DNA of 22,456 nucleotides from a virus: positions 1 through 22,456 of IMG/VR virus record IMGVR_UViG_3300030085_000532. The stretch is one strand, 5' to 3'. Shown piece after piece: positions 15,137-22,396 of the stretch. The first letter of the stretch is position 1. Each line of letters starts with the position of its first letter. A program made the translations under genes and the position numbers. The notes under the pieces were generated by a model. It saw nothing but the letters and a program-made list of their open reading frames with translations. It made no database searches and had not been told where the DNA came from.

Positions 15137-16389
15137 TATACTTTTCCGCCTTTTTCTAACATTTTCATTTGATCGTATAGTCTTTGTGCGCCTCTATTGA
15201 CGTCGCCGCCTCCCATACCTCGGACAGCATCTGCAGTGAATACAAATTCATTGTTTGACAACATCGCAGGGATGTCATCTGCCTTCTCTTTTACACCAAC
15301 TGGAGGGATAAATCCACCACTTTCTCTAAGGTCTAGTTCCTTGACGCCTGCTGCATTAGTCCTTTGAGGTAGACCCATGATGCCTGAAGCCTGATCCACT
15401 ATTTCATCTGTGCCTTTAGCATAACCTATTCTACCACCCTCAGCAAAAGATTTTTTAAATGTACCTCTAATTTCAGGTTCACCTGTTTCCATATTATACA
15501 TTACAGTTCCCCCAAAACCTTCACCATCTTTATTAAATCCAAATCCAATATTTCTGTTTTTATAATTACCTTCACCTAAAAATATTTCTTGATCATCTTT
15601 TTCAACTCTATCTCTGCCTTTTCCATATTCAAAACTCGCAAGTAAATCTATTTTTTGAGACAAAGGTATATCAGCTTTTACTATGGCATTATACGTTTCG
15701 CTATCTATTGTAATACCTTCTGGCGCACCTGATATTTGTTGCTTACCAGATTTAGATCCTGAAGCTCCAATTTTAATCATATCTAATAAACTTTTTGGAG
15801 TTCCTTGATCAAAACCTATTCTACCACCTTCTGCATATCCACCAGCTCCTGATGTATATTCAGATAAATCACTTTCAACTTGTTCAGCTATAGCTGCATC
15901 TTCATCTTCTGCATCTGCAAATGTTTTTTGATTTTTATATGCATTTATTAATTTTGTTCTTAACGCGCCAATGTTTCTTCCTGATGTAACTTCTGCTCGT
16001 TCTTCTGGAGTCATTTCACCTAATACTCCACCTAGTAAAGAACCTCCTAAAAATACCTTAGCTGTTTTACCTAAAGTTTTTTCTCCTCCCAAAGCAGATA
16101 AACCAGGTATGGTCGCTAATCTACCAGCTGTATTACCAAATCCTATAAAAGGTGCTCCACTACCTAACATAGGTGCAAAGTTTAGAGCAGCCAAAGCTAA
16201 TGCTGGATTATCTTTTATTGTTGAAACAATACCTTTAGCAGCACTTTTAATACCGCCTGTAATACCTTTTACAGCTCCTTTAAGAGCATCACCAACACCT
16301 CCAAGAAAATAACCTTGTCTAGGTGCAACACTCATAATTCCACCACCTCTTCTTAATTGTCGTTTCATTAATGATCTAGATATAGGCAT
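15136..16389 (-). CDS. Gly-rich virion-module protein with AEGGRIG repeats and exchangeable C-terminus
   Basis: 417 residues. The N-terminus is basic with GGG (SRSLMKRQLRRGGGIM). Residues 28-125 are Gly/Ala-rich and partly hydrophobic (FLGGVGDALKGAVKGITGGI, LALAALNFAPMLGSGAPFIG, VFLGGSLLGGVLG), suggesting membrane interaction. AEGGRIG occurs at 186-192 and 316-322. The last ~95 residues contain GVKEKADDIPAMLSNNEFVFTADAVRG and GDVNRGAQRLYDQM, a motif seen at the ends of some phage tail and tape-measure-type proteins. GC content is 45% over 15141-15440, the C-terminal part, but 32% over 15481-15780. That change begins at the second AEGGRIG copy. Probably an ejection or tail protein; function not proven. 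Confidence 0.72.
   Translation of the reverse strand: MPISRSLMKRQLRRGGGIMSVAPRQGYFLGGVGDALKGAVKGITGGIKSAAKGIVSTIKDNPALALAALNFAPMLGSGAPFIGFGNTAGRLATIPGLSALGGEKTLGKTAKVFLGGSLLGGVLGEMTPEERAEVTSGRNIGALRTKLINAYKNQKTFADAEDEDAAIAEQVESDLSEYTSGAGGYAEGGRIGFDQGTPKSLLDMIKIGASGSKSGKQQISGAPEGITIDSETYNAIVKADIPLSQKIDLLASFEYGKGRDRVEKDDQEIFLGEGNYKNRNIGFGFNKDGEGFGGTVMYNMETGEPEIRGTFKKSFAEGGRIGYAKGTDEIVDQASGIMGLPQRTNAAGVKELDLRESGGFIPPVGVKEKADDIPAMLSNNEFVFTADAVRGMGGGDVNRGAQRLYDQMKMLEKGGKV
15423..15828. repeat. Pair of 16-base direct repeats inside one gene
   Basis: AACCTATTCTACCACC occurs at 15423-15438 and 15813-15828, in the same reading frame, encoding the G-G-R-I-G core of the two AEGGRIG motifs. The 15423 copy sits at the border of a higher-GC segment. 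Confidence 0.8.
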
Positions 16390-16398
16390 TTTATTATT

Positions 16399-16569
16399 CT
16401 ATTTGGTTTTTCCATATAAATCAAGACTTGGCATGATGACTTTTACATCTCTTCTGATGTCTTCTACAGGAATTCCTTTAGATTTCCACTCTTCATCATT
16501 TTTGTACACCTCGCCTGTCTTTAAATTACTAATTGTTTCTATTATTTTTTCTGGTTTTAGTTCTATCAT
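16399..16569 (-). CDS. Hypothetical 56-aa protein
   Basis: Small charged protein (IELKPEKIIETISNLKTGEVYKND, then EWKSKGIPVEDIRRDVKVIMPSLDLYGKTK) without recognised family. The TGEVYKNDEEW stretch followed by VEDIRRDVKVIMP suggests a small folded alpha/beta unit. A start at 16584 would overlap the previous gene; ATG 16569 lies one base beyond that gene's TAA at 16573-16571 and is preferred. It lies in the virion block between a small beta-rich protein and the Gly-rich protein, so a minor virion or assembly role is possible. Packing supports its being a real gene. Confidence 0.65.
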   Translation of the reverse strand: MIELKPEKIIETISNLKTGEVYKNDEEWKSKGIPVEDIRRDVKVIMPSLDLYGKTK

Positions 16570-16570
16570 A

Positions 16571-16900
16571 TTACGTCCTATCAAATTCTAGTATTGATAC
16601 TGTTCCTTCAAATATATCAGCTGTTGCTGCTTGTAGTTGTAGTTTATCACTTTCTTCTAGTATGATTGTGCCATCAGAAATAGATTTAGAATCACCTGAG
16701 TTTACCGTATGTTCTGCAAATTGATAAGCTCTACTTGCAGAAGTGTCATATATAAAGGCTTTAATTTCAACATTTCCTGATCCAACATTAGCAGTATGTA
16801 TATTTTGAATAATTGCTCGAGAGTCAGAGGGCACAGTATAAATATCTGTAACATCTGTCGTTGTTAAATCAAATTGTGCATTTCTATATCTATTAGCCAT
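16571..16900 (-). CDS. Small beta-rich virion-module protein, 109 aa
   Basis: Sequence alternates hydrophobic and polar residues (AQFDLTTTDVTDIYTV, RAIIQNIHTANVGSGNVEIKAFIYD, DKLQLQAATADIFEGTVSILEF) in a pattern typical of a beta-sandwich, as in small head-decoration, tail-knob or adaptor proteins. The motif TDIYTVPSDSRAIIQNIHTAN followed by LEESDKLQLQAA recurs in my memory of tail-associated phage proteins, without a name. The ATG at 16900 shares a base with the stop of the 59-residue gene (TAATG). No catalytic residues or signal peptide. A structural role is inferred from composition and position after the gp10-like gene. Confidence 0.72.
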   Translation of the reverse strand: MANRYRNAQFDLTTTDVTDIYTVPSDSRAIIQNIHTANVGSGNVEIKAFIYDTSASRAYQFAEHTVNSGDSKSISDGTIILEESDKLQLQAATADIFEGTVSILEFDRT

Positions 16901-17079
16901 TATCCTTCACTTCCACCACTCATGTACCAAGTAAATCTTGATTGCTCTTCTCTTAAATCTTGTTGAAATGTAGAATTTAATTTTTCAATCAATCCATCTA
17001 AATCTCTAACTAAAGAATCAGCATCTTCTTGTTTATATTCTTTACTAGGTCTGGTAAATACTACTGTTATCTTTGCCAT
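16900..17079 (-). CDS. Hypothetical 59-aa protein, TAATG-coupled on both sides
   Basis: A short gene fills the whole gap between two longer ones. Its ATG (17079-17077) shares the A with the upstream TAA, and its own TAA (16902-16900) shares a base with the next ATG. The product starts MAKITVVFTRPSKEYKQED, continues with an acidic helix (SLVRDLDGLIEKLNSTFQQDLREEQ) and ends FTWYMSGGSEG. The first strand and single helix suggest a small alpha/beta unit or a peptide that packs on a larger virion protein. Perfect frame fit with no spare bases at either side is the main evidence for coding; no family name is known to me. Confidence 0.75.
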   Translation of the reverse strand: MAKITVVFTRPSKEYKQEDADSLVRDLDGLIEKLNSTFQQDLREEQSRFTWYMSGGSEG

Positions 17080-17822
17080 TAAAAATCTTGTCTTCCTCTA
17101 CCTGATTTAGATTCAAATGCACCTTCTCTACCTGAAGTGCTAAAACCACCTCCAGGACCAGTAAAGCCTTTTTCTTTTGCACTTCTATAAACATCTGGAT
17201 TACGTTCTTGTGCTCTTCTAATCGTGACAGTTTCAGCTGCAGCTTTATTAGCAGCATCTATTTGATCTTGAATTATTTTTTGTTTTGCAACATTTTGTCT
17301 GTCAAAAAAACTTTTTGCCATATATGGATTTTTAAATAATGCTTTAGGACTTACCATATCAAATAAACCTGGATACTTTGGTTGATCTCTTTCAAATCCA
17401 AGTTTTGAACTTATAGCATCTAATATACCACCATAAATAGTGTTGCCACCTAAATTTTGAATATTTAATCCTGATATGTCTTGATATAAACCTGTATTTA
17501 AATTTTTATAACCAGTGACAATGTTACCATTTATATTAAATTGTTTAGCGGTACTTAAATCTAAGTTACCAAAATCTCCTCCACCTCTAGGTCCATCTCC
17601 ACCCCCTGTTCGTTCTGGATATAATAATGCAAGTTGTTCAGCAGTTAGTCCTTGTGGAGTTGCAACTGATTCTTCTTCCACAACAGGTGTTGTGACGCTT
17701 GATGCCTGAGGCAATGAAAAAATACCAGAGATATCTGGTAAGTCCTGTGCTAAATATTGTGTTGCTAAATCTGCTAAAGTTGCAGGTGTACTTCTTCTTG
17801 CAAATCTACTAAATATTGACAT
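17079..17822 (-). CDS. Virion-module protein of unknown function, 247 aa
   Basis: The N-terminus is basic (SIFSRFARRSTP), then a Ser/Pro/Val linker and a GGGDGPRGGGDFG run near 73-86. A middle region (NINGNIVTGYKNLNTGLYQDISGLNIQNLGG) is rich in Asn and Gly, like beta-helical or fibrous proteins. A helical stretch (FFDRQNVAKQKIIQDQIDAANKAAAE) follows, then a Gly/Ser/Arg-rich disordered tail. No enzyme motif. The start overlaps the gp10-like gene stop (TAATG) and the end overlaps the 59-residue gene. In P22 the genes after gp10 are gp26 (tail needle) and gp14; this might be a counterpart, but the sequence does not prove it. Confidence 0.7.
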   Translation of the reverse strand: MSIFSRFARRSTPATLADLATQYLAQDLPDISGIFSLPQASSVTTPVVEEESVATPQGLTAEQLALLYPERTGGGDGPRGGGDFGNLDLSTAKQFNINGNIVTGYKNLNTGLYQDISGLNIQNLGGNTIYGGILDAISSKLGFERDQPKYPGLFDMVSPKALFKNPYMAKSFFDRQNVAKQKIIQDQIDAANKAAAETVTIRRAQERNPDVYRSAKEKGFTGPGGGFSTSGREGAFESKSGRGRQDF

Positions 17823-19999
17823 TATCTTCTTCCGTCGGGTTGTGTATCTAATCTAAACGTACCAAGTTTCCAACTTTGAGATGCGCCTGTATTAGCTATT
17901 TTTAAAGACACGGCTCTAGCTCTTGCACGTGTATCTACTTTATCAGTAGAACTAGTAATTGTAAAGGGTCCAAGAGGAGAGCTAGCTTGTGTGCTATTTG
18001 GATAATTTTTTAATTGTAAAGTTACTTGTGTATTTCCTGTTTGAGATAAAAAATCAGGCACAAATCTTCTAATTTTCATTATGTGTTCACCATCGCCTTT
18101 AAAATTTGCAATACCTGTAGACTGACCAAAAGCACTTTTCTGTTGTGTAATATCAAAATCTCCAGACTCAATATTAGATGTAACAGCGTTAACTCCTGTA
18201 GCTAGTGCTTCATCTGTTCCTTTTTCATGTTCAAAATAAGTTGTACATCCATCTGTATTACCTACTACATCATATGAACTGTTACTGTCTGGATCATAAA
18301 AAGTTGCATGTGGTAAACCAAATACAGATGAATCTTTCCATGTTCCTCTTGCTAAAGTTCCTGTAGTCCATACAGGTCTTTGTGCTGTTGAATCCATATA
18401 ATTATATGTTACACATCTATTAATAACAGTTGAATTTTCTGTACAATAAAACCAAGTTATTTCACCAAATAAATTATTTAGTCCAACGTTAATCAACTGT
18501 GATGCAGTTGTATTTAAATCATTATAAACAAAGTCTTCTACTAAACAAATCATTGTTTCAAGATTACCAGAGTATTTAAAAAAACCATTTTCTGAAAACC
18601 AATAAGCAGCACCATCAACTTCTAAAGCTGCATTCTGTCCTATTAATCCACAGTTAGTTCCCACTTGTTGAAAACCAAATACAAATGGTTGACCAATAAA
18701 ACGCATGGTAAATAATGATGTATCAGTCCAAACATAAATTGCATCTCTACCTCTAACCGCACCTACAATTTTTGATCCATCAGCTAATCTTTGAAAACCA
18801 GCGCTATTATCTACTTTATCTTCATAAACAGTAATTTCATCTCTATTAGAAAATCTAATAAACATTTCATCTTGTGTTGTTGGATCTCCAATAGTTGTTT
18901 CTGTTCCAAAAAATACTAAGTGTCTATCAGGTGTAGATACCAACATATCTCTTGACGCTGTTGGTGCACCATTAATAATAGTTGCTCTTGTTCTAACTGC
19001 ATTTGTTGCATTTGAGTCCCATTCAAATACTTGTGCATTATGTATTAATGCAATAATTTTATCACCAAAATTATCAATACTCCACAAACCTGGATCAACA
19101 ACTAAGTCACCTGATGCAGCTTCACCCCATGCAATATAATCAGAACTATTTGTAACAGCAACACCTGCATTATGTGTTGCAGCTGTTGTATTTCTAACCC
19201 CTCTTGTTACACCTGTTAAAACACTAGAAGATATACCTGTATAAGATATTTCTTCTGTGCCTATTTGTACAAAGTTTGTACCTGATGTTGGAAATTGTGA
19301 TGCATCATTTAATTGTATACCTGTTGTTTGTGATGCGTTAATAGAGTTTGTTAAACTTGTAACTGCTTCACCTGATACTGTACCACCATACTGTGCAAGA
19401 CCCCAACCGAAACCAGGTAACTGTTCTGCAGGACCAACTGGATAATAATGTTGAACTCTAATACCACCTGATGAACTTGCACCCGATCCAGTCTCAGCCG
19501 ATGGCATTGTAATAGTGATACTTGTTGAATTTGGAACAGATGTGACCATAAATGTTTTATCATTAAAATCAGACGCAGTAAAATTTGAATTTGTAATTGT
19601 AGAAAAATTATCTAAAAGAACTATGTCTTTTGCTGATATATTGTGAGCTCCACTAAAAGCTATTGTAACAACTGCTGAACCATTTGTAGTGGTAAAACAA
19701 CTAGATAAAGTTGTAGTAAGTTTAATGGGATGTATGTCATAAAATACTCCACCTGTATAAGCATATAAAATTCTGTTAGTCCCTATGATTGCATATTTGT
19801 TACCAGATTTATTAACTATATGATGTAGAGCTCTTGCAGCTCCTGTCATTTTATCTTCACCTAACTGTGACCAACCACCTATTTTTTCAGGTGTACCATA
19901 TCTAAATCTTACATTATCACCATCAACCCATTGTCCTTCAGCTGTGGTTTCTGTAATCTGTTTATTGAATCCAGGTTGAAAACCTATCTTTTGTAACAT
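17822..19999 (-). CDS. P22 gp10-like DNA-stabilisation / tail-hub protein
   Basis: 725 residues. The start (LQKIGFQPGFNKQITETTAEGQWVDGDNVRFRYGTPEKIGGWSQL) is the diagnostic opening of the phage stabilisation protein family of P22 gp10, which closes the portal after packaging and joins the tail. The repeated strand pattern with W/F-rich turns (IIGTNRILYAY, LWSIDNFGDKIIALIHNAQVFEWD, MLVSTPDRHLVFFG, DAIYVWTDTSLFTMRF, AAYWFSENGFFKYSG) fits a beta-propeller-like fold. Two insertions interrupt it: about 100-180, Ser/Thr-rich (SAVVTIAFSGAHNISAKDIVLL), and about 207-287 with IGTEEISYTG and LTGVTRGV, a module found in many tail proteins. Start at 19999 with GGAG upstream. The family call is strong; it shows a short-tailed phage. 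Confidence 0.85.
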   Translation of the reverse strand: MLQKIGFQPGFNKQITETTAEGQWVDGDNVRFRYGTPEKIGGWSQLGEDKMTGAARALHHIVNKSGNKYAIIGTNRILYAYTGGVFYDIHPIKLTTTLSSCFTTTNGSAVVTIAFSGAHNISAKDIVLLDNFSTITNSNFTASDFNDKTFMVTSVPNSTSITITMPSAETGSGASSSGGIRVQHYYPVGPAEQLPGFGWGLAQYGGTVSGEAVTSLTNSINASQTTGIQLNDASQFPTSGTNFVQIGTEEISYTGISSSVLTGVTRGVRNTTAATHNAGVAVTNSSDYIAWGEAASGDLVVDPGLWSIDNFGDKIIALIHNAQVFEWDSNATNAVRTRATIINGAPTASRDMLVSTPDRHLVFFGTETTIGDPTTQDEMFIRFSNRDEITVYEDKVDNSAGFQRLADGSKIVGAVRGRDAIYVWTDTSLFTMRFIGQPFVFGFQQVGTNCGLIGQNAALEVDGAAYWFSENGFFKYSGNLETMICLVEDFVYNDLNTTASQLINVGLNNLFGEITWFYCTENSTVINRCVTYNYMDSTAQRPVWTTGTLARGTWKDSSVFGLPHATFYDPDSNSSYDVVGNTDGCTTYFEHEKGTDEALATGVNAVTSNIESGDFDITQQKSAFGQSTGIANFKGDGEHIMKIRRFVPDFLSQTGNTQVTLQLKNYPNSTQASSPLGPFTITSSTDKVDTRARARAVSLKIANTGASQSWKLGTFRLDTQPDGRR

Positions 20000-20016
20000 A
20001 TGACTCCATTATAATA

Positions 20017-20655
20017 CTATTTTACATAAGATGGTAGACCTAGCTTTGGTCTTCCATCAAACATATTTTTATTAGCAAATGGGCCATTTACATGATTATA
20101 ATGTAGAAATACTTGGCCGCAAATGTTTCCTTCAAATGGCTCTCGCCAATGTTCAAGTTCGCATCCACTATATACCAACATATCTCCTACATCAAGCACG
20201 ACTTTTGTGCCTTTAGGTGCATTGGGCTTATGTATGTTCTTATACTCGTCTATGACGTTGTCAGACCCCGTACCGTCGATAAATATAGGCCAGGGATCTC
20301 CACCAAGGTTTAGAGTCGTTGATATCTCACAGCTTGGCCTGTCTTTGTGTCGTCTTAATATATCTCCTTTTTTATATGCTCTAGAATAAGAATAAGTAGG
20401 TATTAAATCTAGTCCTGTTTCTTTCTTCATTACAGGTAACATTTTCATTAATAATGTTTCCATTACAAAATCAGCATAACAAGAGTATGTATTAGGCACT
20501 TGTTTATCGGTCCATGTTCCAAGTATAGGAGACTGTGAGTTTAGATTGTGTTTATACATAAACTCCACAGCATCTCTTTTAAGTAAAAAGTAATTAAATA
20601 TAAAATTAGCTAATTCAAAAGATAAAGCTTTTTTGATAACATGATATTTAAACAT
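20017..20655 (-). CDS. 2OG-Fe(II) oxygenase 4 (HKD...HWR type)
   Basis: 212 residues. A 2-oxoglutarate/Fe(II)-dependent hydroxylase core is visible: H103-x-D105 in RRHKDRP, then ISTTLNLGG, LDVGDMLVYSG and H169 in ELEHWREPF, ending with QVFLHYNH. These match the iron-binding triad of the jelly-roll fold; a basic residue near H169 (R171) could bind 2-oxoglutarate. It is the last of four such genes, overlapping the previous one by 8 bases, with AAAGGA before the ATG, and is followed after 17 bases by the gp10-like gene. GC is 44% over 20101-20340, which encodes the catalytic part, but 28% over 20401-20640. Substrate unknown: protein side chain, peptide or small molecule. Confidence 0.85.
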   Translation of the reverse strand: MFKYHVIKKALSFELANFIFNYFLLKRDAVEFMYKHNLNSQSPILGTWTDKQVPNTYSCYADFVMETLLMKMLPVMKKETGLDLIPTYSYSRAYKKGDILRRHKDRPSCEISTTLNLGGDPWPIFIDGTGSDNVIDEYKNIHKPNAPKGTKVVLDVGDMLVYSGCELEHWREPFEGNICGQVFLHYNHVNGPFANKNMFDGRPKLGLPSYVK

Positions 20656-21235
20656 TAAATCCTTTCTGTAAAAAATTAAATGATACTGATATCCTTATAT
20701 CATCACTCTCGTTTGGTTCAACACAATGCCAAAGCCATGCTGGAAATATAATTATTCTACCCTCTAACGGATCTACACGAACCTCTCTCCATAAATGTGA
20801 AGGTGGTGTCCCTTCTTTTCTTCTTGGCATAACCATATGTGCTGCAGCTCTTGGTTCATTAAATACTATTTGTCCAGAATTTTTAGGTGCTTTAATATAA
20901 TACACGCCACTAAAATGAGAATTTGGATGTAAGTGTGGTCTGTTATATCCGCCTGGCGGATTTATGTTGGCCCACATATTTCCTATAACAGGTTCGTTAT
21001 CTAACCATTCTTCTTGAAATACTTCACTCTGCATTTTAAATAATTCATCAACTAAAGGTTTAAATACTGGTATTTCATGCATGTTAGTTGTGCTATGCCA
21101 ACCATTCATATTAGTTCTTTTAACTCCTTTGTCTTTATCAGCCCAAGCAAGAACTTTTCTTTCAAAAAGTTTATTGTCTAGATTAACATCTTTAGCGTAT
21201 ATAATAGTTGGAAAGTATGCAGCTTTAATCATCAT
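20648..21235 (-). CDS. 2OG-Fe(II) oxygenase 3 (TIGR02466 / PF13759 type)
   Basis: 195 residues from ATG 21235 (ATGATG; the second ATG at 21232 is equally possible). It carries the family pattern YNRPHLHPNSHFSGVYYIKAP (H101, H103), PRAA...M, FPAWLWHCVEPNESDDIRISVSFNFL (H170, R181). In this family the first His pair, the distal His and the Arg bind Fe(II) and 2-oxoglutarate. The ATG overlaps the stop of the preceding oxygenase gene (ATGA) and its end overlaps the next oxygenase gene by 8 bases, so the four appear to be made together. A start at 21259 is in frame but would overlap further. Substrate unknown; such proteins are frequent in marine phages and in cyanobacterial and alphaproteobacterial genomes. 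Confidence 0.88.
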   Translation of the reverse strand: MMIKAAYFPTIIYAKDVNLDNKLFERKVLAWADKDKGVKRTNMNGWHSTTNMHEIPVFKPLVDELFKMQSEVFQEEWLDNEPVIGNMWANINPPGGYNRPHLHPNSHFSGVYYIKAPKNSGQIVFNEPRAAAHMVMPRRKEGTPPSHLWREVRVDPLEGRIIIFPAWLWHCVEPNESDDIRISVSFNFLQKGFNV

Positions 21236-21816
21236 TTGAATGGTGTGCCTCCAAACCACATGACTAAAGATTTTCTGTTACCACGAATTACGGGTTTAAC
21301 TCTGTGTCTAATAAATGATGCAAAAAATACTGCATGTCCTTGTTTTATTTTTGCAACTTTACCTTCAGCCATTAATTCTAAATCACCGCCTTCAAATTCA
21401 TTTTCAGGAGATAATAAACAAGTCATAGATATTTTTCTTACAGGTGGTTCATGTTGGCAATTTACATCATTATCTACATGCCACTCATAAAAACCACCTT
21501 CTGGATATTCTGTGTATTGTGCCATTTCTGTAATTGTCATTCCATCAAAACCAAAATGATTACCGTTTGTAGTTTTCATAATTTTTTCAATATCTTTATA
21601 CATCTCATGCATTTTTTTAAATGGTATCCAGCTTATATGTGAGGTTCTGGTTTTGGTGTCTACTACTCCACCTTTAGTACCTTTAGCATTTCCAACATAC
21701 GCGTCTTGTTTAGGTTCGCTTCTACCTGCTTCAATAATCATCTGACATTGTTTAGGTGTAAAGATTGGTGTAGTTGTTTCAACTATGTAAGATTTCCATC
21801 GTGGTTCTGTTATCAT
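21232..21816 (-). CDS. 2OG-Fe(II) oxygenase 2 (prolyl-hydroxylase/PKHD-like)
   Basis: 194 residues with the most canonical site of the four: H113-x-D115 in FYEWHVDND, H171 in FIRHRVKPV and R181 in GNRKSLVMWF, ten residues after H171, where the 2-oxoglutarate carboxylate normally binds. FEGGDLEL and KQGHAVFFASF mark the double-stranded beta-helix strands. It resembles prolyl 4-hydroxylase/PKHD-type enzymes acting on peptide side chains. The N-terminal part (PIFTPKQCQMIIEAGRSE) is the typical lead-in helix. It starts one base after the upstream oxygenase stop and ends overlapping the next. A virion or host-protein hydroxylation role is a guess from location. Confidence 0.9.
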   Translation of the reverse strand: MITEPRWKSYIVETTTPIFTPKQCQMIIEAGRSEPKQDAYVGNAKGTKGGVVDTKTRTSHISWIPFKKMHEMYKDIEKIMKTTNGNHFGFDGMTITEMAQYTEYPEGGFYEWHVDNDVNCQHEPPVRKISMTCLLSPENEFEGGDLELMAEGKVAKIKQGHAVFFASFIRHRVKPVIRGNRKSLVMWFGGTPFK

Positions 21817-21817
21817 A

Positions 21818-22396
21818 TTAATATCCGTATTCTACCCATCCAGTTATTATATATTTATCATTCGATAAAGGTGGGTTGCCTCTATGAACGTGTGTAAACT
21901 GTGATGGCCAAACTAATAGTGTATTCTTTTCTGGTTTAAACCTACACTTTTGATATAAAAATTCTGTTTCTCCACCTTCAGCTACATCATTAAGATAAAC
22001 CATAAAAGCTAGTATTCTATTTCTTGCTTTCATAGCTGCATTTTCACAATGCCAAAAATGATAACCCTCACCTACTTTAGTTTTTTGTATCTTAACTTCT
22101 AATATATTATGTGTAGCTAATTTTTTTAAATAAGAATATTTTTGAACATACAGAGGATACACCTCTTTAAAAAACATATCTATAAAAGGTTTGTTATTAT
22201 AAGTCATTGCAACATTAGTATCTCTTATAGTATCTATTGCATTATCAGATACTAACATTTCATCTTCTCTTCTTGGATACACTGCACCCTGTTGTTCACA
22301 TTTATTAAAATAATTTATGTAATCATCTATCATTTCATTTGGCATAAAGTTTTTAAATATACCTATATGATTGTCTATGTAATATTGTTTATCCAT
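21818..22396 (-). CDS. 2OG-Fe(II) oxygenase 1 with HxE iron motif
   Basis: 192 residues. The jelly-roll core shows YHFWHCENA (H116-x-E118), ILAFMVYLNDVAEGGETEFLYQ, and FTHVHRGNPPLSNDKYIITGW, where H171 is the likely distal ligand and K181 the likely 2-oxoglutarate-binding basic residue. Glu in place of Asp in the first motif is a variant seen in some 2OG oxygenases. The GGETEF strand is the typical end of the first sheet. It is the first of four oxygenase genes; its ATG shares a base with the stop of the partial upstream gene (TAATG). Substrate unknown. Family call strong, activity unproven. Confidence 0.85.
   Translation of the reverse strand: MDKQYYIDNHIGIFKNFMPNEMIDDYINYFNKCEQQGAVYPRREDEMLVSDNAIDTIRDTNVAMTYNNKPFIDMFFKEVYPLYVQKYSYLKKLATHNILEVKIQKTKVGEGYHFWHCENAAMKARNRILAFMVYLNDVAEGGETEFLYQKCRFKPEKNTLLVWPSQFTHVHRGNPPLSNDKYIITGWVEYGY

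Noticed and set aside
15971-16312. 113-codon plus-strand open frame
   Set aside because: Antisense to the Gly-rich protein gene; the Pro-rich product is just the complement of Gly-rich codons.
20123-20389. 88-codon plus-strand open frame
   Set aside because: Antisense to the fourth oxygenase gene, whose catalytic motifs are clear in the other strand.
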